Program-made: the position numbers and the translations under genes
In this document: positions 55,908-64,000 of the stretch, in pieces
Layout of the letters: every line of letters begins with the position of its first letter
Position numbering within the stretch: position 1 is the stretch's first letter
Notes under the pieces: model-generated
What the model was told of the DNA's origin: nothing
Database searches by the model: none
Seen by the model: only the letters and a program-made list of their open reading frames with translations
Assembly (NCBI GenBank): GCA_963822175.1
Contig: CAWGGJ010000003.1
Span: 558,001-622,000 of the forward strand
Reading direction: 5' to 3'
Length of the DNA stretch: 64,000 nucleotides
DNA from: FEB-25 sp963822175
GTDB lineage: Bacteria > Chloroflexota > Anaerolineae > Anaerolineales > UBA4823

Positions 55908-57832
55908 ATGGCTAAGAAGCGAATGATCACGCTGGCACTGACGGTTAGTTTGCTTGGTGTGCTGTTGGCTGTAGCTGGAATGACAGTCAGGGCTCAAAAC
56001 CAGCAGGGTACTTCTTCAACAAATCAGGAGTTGTCGATAATTCCGGAATTAATTGGCCAAGTGGGTGGAACTAGCTATGCCAGTGCCTGGCAAGGTAATT
56101 ATGCATACCTGGGGGTCGGCCCAAAGCTGGTGATCCTGGATGTCTCAGATCCTTCAACACCCTTCATCACCGGGCAGACGGGGATTTTTCCGGATATAGT
56201 CCAGGGAATAAGCGTGGTGGGTAACGTTGCTTATGTGGCTGATTATACTGGAGGGTTACGAATAATCGATATCACGAACCCGGATACCCCTGCGGAAATA
56301 GGCTTTTACGATACAGGAAGTTACGCTAGTGCGATAGCGGTTGCTGGTAAGTTATGCTTATGTATCTGATGGATGGGATGGGTTAAGGATAATTGACATT
56401 TCTACCCCTCTGCACCGGCAGAAGTTGGGTTTTACGACACAGCAGGGTCGACTTATGACACGGTGATTCAGGGAGATTATGCTTATGTAGCTGATGCTGA
56501 TACTGGGTTGCGCATCATCGATGTTTCTGATCCGCGAATCCGGCGAAGTTGGGTTTTACAACACACCAGGCTATGCGAATGGGGTTGATGTAGCGGGGAG
56601 TTTTGCCTATATTGCCGATTCATTCAACGGGTTGCGCGTTATCGATATCTCCAACCCGGCAGCACCAGTCGAAGTAGGTTTTTTCATCACTCCTGGTCGA
56701 GGCATTGAAAGTGGTGGTGGAGGGAAGTTATGCCTACGTGGCTGGCAGCGATAGTGGATTACGCATTATCGATATCTCCACCCCTACTGCTCCCGTGGAA
56801 TTTGGCTTCCTTGTCACCCCCGGTTTAGCCACTGGAGTATCTCTGGGGGAGAGCCATGCATATGTCGCCAGCCAGTGGGGTGGTTTACGTATCATCGATA
56901 TTTCACAACCAGCCGATCCCGTTGAAGATGGATTTTACCTTGCAAAACCTGCCATCGCTGTAAAAGTGGAGCTGGCAGGCACCCATGCATATGTCATCGA
57001 CGTGGAGGGGCTCCATATAATTGACACCTCGGACCCAACAGCCCCAACCGCAAGTGGTTTTTGCGCTATTCCTGGAGGCCCCTTTGCACTTACCGTATCA
57101 GGTGGATATGCCTACGTTGCGGCTGGATCGAATGGATTGCGCATTATCGACATATCCAACCCGGCGGCTCCGTTGGAGGTTGGATTCTCAAACACATTGG
57201 GTGGTGACGAAGATGTGGCGGTAAGGGGGAACTATGCTTATATCGCAGAAAGCTCACCAGGCAGGCTACATGTCATAGATATATCCGATCCGACACAACC
57301 TGTGGATGTAACCTGGCGCGATACCCCGGGATATGCCTTGGGGGTGACGGTGGTGGGGTCTTATGCGTACGTTGCTGATGCAGACTTTGGGCTATTCATC
57401 TTTGATATAACTAACCCCGCCGATCCAGTACAAACCGGTTATGTTAATACCCCGGGTCTTGCCGATGATGTGGCAGTGGCCGGAAATTATGCTTATGTTG
57501 CCGATGGGCCGATGGGAGGCTTACGCGTTATCGATGTCTCCGATCATGCAAATCCCACGGAAGTAGGGTACTTCCTCACCGATAGTGCCAGGGAGGTGGT
57601 ATTCGCCTATCCTTATGTCTTCGTGGCTGATTTTTTTATGGGGTTAAGGATTATTGATGTATCCGACCCAACCCTGCCCATCGAAGCTGGATTTTACGAT
57701 ACTCCCAATTATGCCGCGGGAGTGGCGTCATTGGGTCCATATATATCCGTCGCTGATTTAGAGGGCGGGTTGGATATTTTTTATCTGTACAGAAATATTC
57801 CCAGCGTATATCTGCCCCTAGCTCAAAAGTAA
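55908..57832 (+). pseudogene. Secreted LVIVD-type beta-propeller protein, four frame breaks
   Basis: ATG 55908 has SD GAGGAGG and a signal peptide. The protein is a chain of blades of the form Y-A-Y-V-A-D ... G-L-R-I-I-D-I-S-N-P-A-A-P-V-E-V-G-F. The frame breaks near 56350 (an extra base at GGTAAGTT), about 56405, about 56540 and about 56705; from 56705 to the end it is open. It ends VYLPLAQK, the exoprotein motif. The clean 3' half and blade consensus make the repaired reading certain. The four single-base slips in under 400 bases are either local sequence error or gene decay, so I mark it as a pseudogene with reservation. Confidence 0.72.
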
Positions 57833-57879
57833 GCAGGTGTGGATGATACAGTAATGTAACGGAGGTCTGGGAAGGAACA

Positions 57880-58170
57880 CTTCCTCTCCAAATGCCGGTT
57901 TTGCATTTGGGCAGGGCTGCTGTCCTTTTTTGAGGTGTCATCGAGGGTGACCTTTACCCGAAGCATCGCGAACGATATGTGTGAGCGATGTACGAGGAGC
58001 GATTTTTGCGACCAAGCCCCGAGTAATGCGAGGGGGTGGCAATCTTCTTCATAATTATTCGAATCCACCTTTTGCATAAACCACGAAACCCGCAGGGGAC
58101 ATAAAAAATATTGTCATTGCGAATGCCTGGCGAACTTCCAGGCATGTGGCAATCTTCTTCATAGTTATCT
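57880..58170. repeat. Dispersed repeat modules C and D with a GCAATCTTC unit
   Basis: Module D matches 55608-55722. The next unit, CATTGCGAATGCC...TGGCAATCTTCTTC, matches the style of a repeat family common in Chloroflexota and other phyla, read from memory. Confidence 0.7.
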
Positions 58171-58212
58171 GAAACCACCGCTGTGGAAATAAACGAATGC
58201 CGCATGACCGCT

Positions 58213-58400
58213 TTCGACGGTGGATGAATCCACTGTCTGCTTAAACCACAAAACCCGCACAGCGGGTTTTCTAGCACTAGCCGATGGATTTTATCCATCG
58301 GCACAGGGTATTAATCCCCCCTGCGAAGGATGGGTGAGCCTCTCAGCCACCTCCACGATCTTGGTGCGGTTCCCTTCTGCGAGGGAGCTGCCTGCATCCT
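58213..58400. repeat. Dispersed repeat modules A and B, copy 3
   Basis: The double hairpin (AAAACCCGC..GCGGGTTTT, then GCCGATGGAT..ATCCATCGGC) is near-identical to 54280-54370, and is followed by a weaker module B. Confidence 0.72.
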
Positions 58401-58608
58401 GCTCCTGAGAGGAGGACTTCTCTTGGAGGATGGTCAACCTTCAGATAATGGGATGGTGTATGTAGAGAAACAAGCCCCCGAACCTCCGAATATGGAACGC
58501 TTGCGAGACTGCGTCGTAAAGAGAGCTCCTTGTGGTTGGGTTTCGGGTGAAAGAACACCGCCTATCACCTGACCTACAAAGCATTGTTTGCAACCTTGTC
58601 TGCATTTT

Positions 58609-61600
58609 TCAACCGGGCAGTGCATTCCTCAAGCCAGCTCTTGGGCGGTAGCGTAACATGTCGCGCTGCAGACCACGCTGACGGGCAGCCTCGACGTCCT
58701 CTTCTGGCAGGTCGGCTGAGGCGGAGGTTACATACTGCCCGACAATTTTCTCCATCCATGGACTGACTTTCCAGATCGGATCATCCAACACCAGCGTGTA
58801 GAGCTCAACGGCTTGGACTGCCCGGCCTTCTCTGGCCAGGATCAAAGCCATGGCTGCCAGAGAATGCTTGAGAGCATGATGTGCGCGGGTTTTCACCGAA
58901 ATCTGCAGGGCTTCAACAAGGGCAACTATTAGCTGACTTCGGCCATGCCCAGTGTAGTAATGGATGTTCGCCAGCACTGCCAGCGCCCAGCCCAGCTCGT
59001 CTTGGTGACCCACCTGGCGATATAGATTAACCGACTCTTGCATGAGGTCATGCGCATCCAGGATTTCGCCCTGCGCCAGGGCACATCCGCCCAAGATCGA
59101 ATTTCGATAAAGCCATCTCTCTTCGTAGACCGTTTTCTAGCGCAAACTGCAATCCCATCTGTGTATAATATTTGACCTGATCATACTTTCCATGTAGCAT
59201 CTTACCTAATCCGATAACCATATAAACAAAGGTGGAATTATAGCGATCACCCAGGTCTTGATACAATGGGAGACTTTGTTGCAACAAGCGGAAGGATTCA
59301 TCAAATTGGCCTTGCCAGACCAAAAGCCGGCCCATCCACATCAGCCCATCAGCCATGCTGCGCTTTATCGCCGATCGATTGATTTATCGCCAACGACTCA
59401 CGCATCAGGGATACGCATTTCTCAAGCAAACCAACCCGGCTAAAATTAAAAGCCAGCCAGGTAAGCGCATAAGCCAACCCGCGCTGGTCGTCCATAGCCC
59501 TGCGCATGGCAATACATTCCATCAATGGCTCGGTCGCCTCAGCATAATCCCCCGAATGCTGTAGGTTGATCCCCAGATCCACCAAGGCAGCTGCCAGGTG
59601 CCATTTGTCACCGATCTGCCGATAAAGCTCTACGCTCCTCTGCAGGTGCTCACGTGCCAGTTTGAGGTCAGCAGTAAATATGGCTTCGCCGGCTTCCAGC
59701 CAGATAAAAGCCTGTAAACGACGGACATCCTGGCCTGGCGATTCCAGGCGGCTGGCAAGTTCCACGGCTTCCTCCCACTGCTGGTGAGCAGGTTCAAGCT
59801 CACCCAGCAATCGACTGAAGCGACTCTGCCAGATGTGCAGATGCGCTTGCAGGAAGCAAGATTGCGGGTTATCGGCACCTGCCAATCCATATACAACAGC
59901 CCTGGCAAGCACTCTGTCCTTCTTTAAAACGGGCACTGAGCTCATAATACAGGCACAACCCCTCCAGCCCATTGGTTAAAGGGTCGATCTCAGCCTGTTG
60001 GCAAGCCCAATCCCAGGCTGCCCGCACATCGTTGATCTGCTTATCCGCCTGTGCCAGCATGGCGATTTGCCCTGGTCCTTTGAACAAACTACTCCATCCA
60101 GTTGCTATCCTGAGGAAATATTCACTATGTGTCTGCCTGGTTGCCCTTTCCAATCCATCCTCAGCAAGGGTCAGCTTTTCCTGGCTGTACTGACGCACAA
60201 GATCATGCATTTGATATTGGCCTTCAGATGTACTCCCCAATAAACTCTTGCCCACCAGCGCATGCAACACCTTCGGGGTGGCATCTGCCACTTCAAACGC
60301 GGCTTGCGCACTGAAGGCATTTCGGAAAACTGATAATTTCATCAGAACCTGCTTTTCGGGTAGACTGAGCAGGTCCCAGGAATATTCAAAGGTCGCTCGC
60401 AGGCTGCGCTGGCGTGCCGGCAAGTCCGCCCACTCCACCGATAGGAAGTCCAGGCTGCGCTCGATCTGCTCGGCGATCTCCCGTGTCGGATATTCGCCCA
60501 CCCAGCTGGCTGCCAGGATCAGGCTGAGCGGCATGCCCTCCACCACCCGGCAGATTTGGGCAATCCCCTCCAGGTCCTCGGGGAGATAACCCGGTTTCAC
60601 CCGCCGAGCTGCCTCCAGGAACAGTGCCACTGCACTGTAGTCCAACACCTGTTTTACATCTATGGGTGGAATATTCATCCCTTTAATTGGGTACACCTGC
60701 TCCCCGCTCAATTCCAGCCTCACCCGGCTTGTCACCAGCAGCTTGCTTCCCGATGAAGCCACCAGTATCTCTGCCACCAGTCCTGCACTCTCCGTCACTG
60801 TCTCAAAACTGTCAAGCACTAGCAGCAACTTCTTGTTGCGTAGGTAGTCCAGTAGCTGCTGTTGGTGCTCCCCTTTTTCTCGGAAGTTGAAGCCCAATCT
60901 CTCCGCCAGGGCTGAGAGCAGCGAGCTACCCGTCCCAAGGGCAGATAGCGGAACGAAATACACCCCATCCGCGAAGTGATAGCGTTGCCGATGGGCGATC
61001 TCGAGTGCCAGGCGTGTCTTACCACTGCCACCCGTTCCCAGGATGCAGATCAGCCTGTGCCCGGGGTCGACCAGCCAGCCCCATAGCTCGGTCAGCTCTG
61101 TCTTCCGCCCGATGAAGGGCGTCAGGCTGGCGGGTAAATAGCCTGGTTCGGTCCCGGCTTGCTCGTTGCGCAGGCGCTGGTAAAGCAATCTGCTCTCCTG
61201 GCCTGGCTCGGCTCCCAGCTGTATGGCCAGTGTCTGGCGGAATGATCCATATTGCTCCAGTGCCTCCTCCCGCCGGCCCAAGAGAGCCAGCAAGCGTATA
61301 ATATGAGCATTGCCGGCCTCCCCCAGGTCGTCCAGCACCACCATCTTTTGCGCATACCTGAGGGCGTGGTCCAGCTCTCCCTGCTGTTCGAATGCCACCA
61401 CCAGGTTATCCAGCACCTCCATCACATCCAGGCGCAGCTGCTCGCGCAAGCACGGTAGCCCATTCCTCAAATCCCAGGCTCTTCGGCAGGTAAAACCCAT
61501 CCAGGAAATCCCCAGCATACAGCTGGGCTGCCTCCTGGTAACGCTTCAAGCATTCTTCACATACTTTTTTTGGGGGATGGGCATGCGTTCTGCATGCATC

Positions 61601-61975
61601 TACCAATCCTGAGAACTCAGCCACGTCCGTTATAAGATCACATTGTGGATTGAGCTGGATCTCCTGGGTGGTGACCAGCAGGCAGGGTTTGCGGGTCTGG
61701 TTGGTAGTTTCAACGGATAGGGTGCCTGCTTGCTCCCGATCGCCAAGGATACCTCGCAATTGGTACAGCGTCTGGCTCAAGCTGCCCCGGGCATGAGTTT
61801 CGTCAGACTCAGGCCAGAGCAAGCCAATCAGTTTTTCACGGGGGTGGGGATGATCTCTCTCAATTGCCAGGTATGCCAGCAAGGCACGCGCTTTATCGGA
61901 CTTGAGGTTGACCACAGAGTGTCCATCCATGCTCAATCTGTACAAGCCTAACAGCTTCAAGCTCAGGTGTGTCAT
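58609..61975 (-). pseudogene. SARP/AfsR-type regulator: winged helix, BTAD, NB-ARC and TPR, broken in at least four places
   Basis: Reading from 61975, the domains are a transcriptional regulator winged helix (LKLLGLYRLSMDGH), a BTAD domain (LREQLRLDVMEVLDNL), an NB-ARC ATPase with Walker A GTGGSGKT and LLVLDSFE, and TPR repeats. The frame changes near 61452, 59900, 59352 and 59085, and the 3' end near 58640 may contain a fifth slip. Each domain joins smoothly when the slips are corrected. Such regulators sense a signal through NB-ARC/TPR and activate nearby genes. It is divergent from the subtilase gene, a plausible target. The broken state may be sequence error or decay. Confidence 0.75.
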
Positions 61976-62210
61976 TCCATCCTCACCACAGTAAGCAGCC
62001 AGGAATTACCCGATAAAAGATTATGTCTAGTCATAGTATATCAAATTTCTAATGATAAATTAATCTTAAATCAGAGTTTAATGAGAGCGGTTTGTTACAA
62101 ATAGGATGGAGCCAATCTGAGATTGGTGAGTATTGATTTCACAGTAGATCAGATTGAGTGTGAGGGTCGCTCTTTCATAAATCCTTGGTAAATTGATTAT
62201 TGGAGGTGTA
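61976..62210. other. Divergent intergenic region between regulator and subtilase genes
   Basis: 235 bases, AT-rich. It should contain both promoters, but I do not see a convincing consensus pair or direct repeat that would be a SARP site. Confidence 0.45.
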
Positions 62211-64000
62211 ATGATGAACAAATCCCTTCGTTTATTTATTCCCCTCATTCTATTCTCCATGCTGGGAAGCTGCCATTGAGACCAGTCAGAGTCCACACAA
62301 GCAGCGCTTTCGGCCTTACAACCCGTTCCTGGGGCTGCGGAGATCCAGACGATCAAAGCCCCCATTGATCCAAATGTCTACCTGGCCCTGGAGAGCCAGG
62401 GTACAGCCCAGGTGCTGGTCATCCTGCAGCAGCAGGCAGACCTGAGCGGGGCCTCCCGGCTGCAAACCAAAGCCGAAAAAGGGGTATTCGTCTATGATCA
62501 GCTGACCAGGATCGCCGAACGAACCCAGGAACCCCTGCGCCTCTTCCTGGATTCCCGGGGGGCTGAATACAAGGCTTATTGGATCCAGAATATGCTCCTG
62601 GTAAGCCTGGATGAACAACTGCTTGCTGAATTAGCCCGCCAACCCGGGATTGAGCGCATCGAGAGCTATATTCCACCCGGAGTGGAACCGTTCGAGCAAA
62701 ATCTGGGGTTGGATTTTGGGAAAGAATTCGGTCCATTCCCTTCGGCCACATTATCTTCCGTATCCGATCGCAGCCTGGGTAGATATGGCACTGAATTTGG
62801 CCCGGCCAGCGCTGCAACCGTGGAATGGAACATACAGCGGATTGGTGCGGATGATGTCTGGGCGTCAGGTTTTACCGGGCAAGGTGTGGTGGTTGGCAGC
62901 CTGGATTCGGGCGTAGATTGGTCACATCCTGCGCTAGTCAACCATTACCGACCACAGATACCGGGCATGCCGGGACCTCATGATTACAACTGGTTCGACG
63001 GTATAGAAGGTTCTTTAGTGCCAAAAGATTATAGCTACCATGGTACGGTCACCATGGGTCCTATCGTAGGTGATGACGGTGCTGGTAATCAGATCGGTGT
63101 GGCTCCAGGCGCATATTGGATTGCTTGCCCTGGCACTACCAGTCCGTATGTAGGAATAATTGACTGCCTCCAGTGGTTCCTGGCCCCTACCAAGTTGGAC
63201 GGAACAGATCCACGCCCTGACCTGGCTCCTGATGTAATTAATAATTCATGGGGATCAGGTATCGACTACCAGACTGCTTTTCACGCTTTATATGCTGCCG
63301 GCATTTTTTCTACTTTCATATCTGGTAACTCTGGTCCGCGTTGTAATACTCTGATTAACCCCAGCCAGTGGTCTGAAGGATTCACGAGCGGTGCCTTTGG
63401 GCAGGGAGATATCATTTGGGAATTCTCCAGCCGTGGGCCAGCACCAATTGGACATGAATTAAAATTCAAACCGGATATTGCAGCACCAGGAGTGAACGTA
63501 CGTTGCACTCTTCCAGGTGGCGGTTATTACCCCTCATGCACTGGAACCAGCTTAGCTGCCCCACATGTCACTGGAGCGGTGGCTTTGCTGATCTCTGCCA
63601 ACCCCGAGCTACATGGAAATGTCGATCTTATCCAAATGTTGCTTAAAACGAATGCGGAGCCCATGGCTACAGACGAATGTACACCAGCTGGTGGTGTTCC
63701 AAATAACGTATGGGGATGGGGAATCCTGAATGTCTATAATGCTGTGCTGGCAGCACAGGCACTTGAGTTGGGTGTAATCAAAGGGCTGGTGGTTGAAACC
63801 GGAAACCAGAACCCGATCGCAGATGTTCAGGTGACTTTTACAGATACAACTCTCGATTGGCCTTACTACGAAACGAGTGATGACCTGGGAAATTTCATAC
63901 ACACATTGCCATCAGGGAGCTATGATCTCAAGGCCAGCCACTATGGATTCCTGGATAACACGATCAGCGGGGTGGAAATCAACCCGGGGATTACCATCAC
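62211..64000 (+). CDS. Subtilisin-like S8 protease (bacillopeptidase F-like), 3'-partial, with an in-frame TGA
   Basis: ATG 62211 or 62214 follows SD TGGAGG. The first 21 residues are a signal peptide ending MLGSCH, a lipobox-like LGSC. TGA 62277-62279 then interrupts the same frame. Downstream the frame continues without interruption to the window end: a propeptide region, catalytic Asp in GSLDSGVDWSHP, His in HGTVTMGPIVGDDG, the oxyanion Asn in NNSWG, catalytic Ser in GTSLAAPHVTG, then a carboxypeptidase-regulatory-like domain. The usual HGTH is HGTV here. The protein extends beyond the window. Because all catalytic residues are kept, the TGA may be an error (TGG would fit). Confidence 0.8.

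Larger units (their letters stand above)
57833..58608. other. Intergenic region made of dispersed repeats
   Basis: 776 bases with modules C (57880-57919), D (57920-58055), A-start (58065-58097), an ATTGCGAATGCC/GGCAATCTTC unit (58110-58165), module A (58213-58304) and module B (58330-58400). No gene is supported. Confidence 0.7.

Noticed and set aside
62277..62279. TGA recoding in the subtilase
   Set aside because: TGA ends several intact genes here (for example holA), so a changed code is not supported.
1..64000. CRISPR arrays, prophage or insertion sequences
   Set aside because: No regularly spaced repeats, no transposase, integrase or phage structural gene was found; the dispersed repeats are irregular.

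Overview
The window looks like chromosome of a Chloroflexota bacterium, most likely class Anaerolineae. This is inferred from the gene set, because there is no rRNA marker. The clues are large secreted proteins built from DUF11, PKD, Asp-box and beta-propeller repeats that share a short C-terminal Y/F-L-P-L/M-I/A motif, TP-rich linkers, kinases fused to TolB-like propellers, a broken AfsR/SARP-type regulator, and many GTG starts. No tRNA, rRNA, CRISPR array, prophage or insertion sequence was seen.

Layout. 1-10 kb is mostly housekeeping: the 3' end of a thiolase, a LysM protein, a 2-dehydropantoate 2-reductase, a thioredoxin-fold protein coupled to a propeller lipid-side protein, a flippase-like membrane protein overlapping an FAD oxidoreductase, a methyltransferase, a DUF6391 protein and holA. 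Convergent to holA is an 81-residue protein behind a consensus promoter whose 17-bp spacer contains a GAAC-N4-GTTC palindrome of LexA-box type. 10.5-24.5 kb holds an Asp-box/PKD exoprotein, an RlmD-like methyltransferase, a class V aminotransferase, a zinc-peptidase-like protein, an FHA protein with a GTPase-like partner, a repeat exoprotein and a Ser/Thr kinase. 24.5-42.3 kb is an envelope region with three more large exoproteins, Hsp20, a LysM-M23 peptidase and a three-gene operon encoding a protein with two atypical kinase-like domains, a coiled-coil protein and a TPR-membrane-SH3-like protein. 42.6-50.5 kb returns to metabolism: lipB, a sugar-phosphate nucleotidyltransferase, an aminotransferase, glutamate dehydrogenase, a dienelactone-hydrolase-like protein, two DinB-fold proteins, DUF4256 and YdeI-like proteins.

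From 50.5 kb to the end the sequence is less orderly. A GT39-like membrane protein is bracketed by 3' remnants of DinB and dienelactone hydrolase genes whose intact relatives lie about 3 kb upstream. Dispersed mosaic intergenic repeats surround an alpha/beta hydrolase gene and a propeller exoprotein gene. The propeller gene and the following SARP-type regulator gene each carry about four frameshifts. The subtilase that closes the window has an in-frame TGA just after its signal peptide. Frameshifts also occur in a thiolase, a LysM protein, the M23 peptidase and a DUF11 protein, so a mix of sequence error and real decay must be considered.

The most interesting signals are the shared C-terminal motif on all six complete large exoproteins, the operon with paired kinase-like domains carrying the same unusual catalytic substitutions, and the small protein with a LexA-like promoter.
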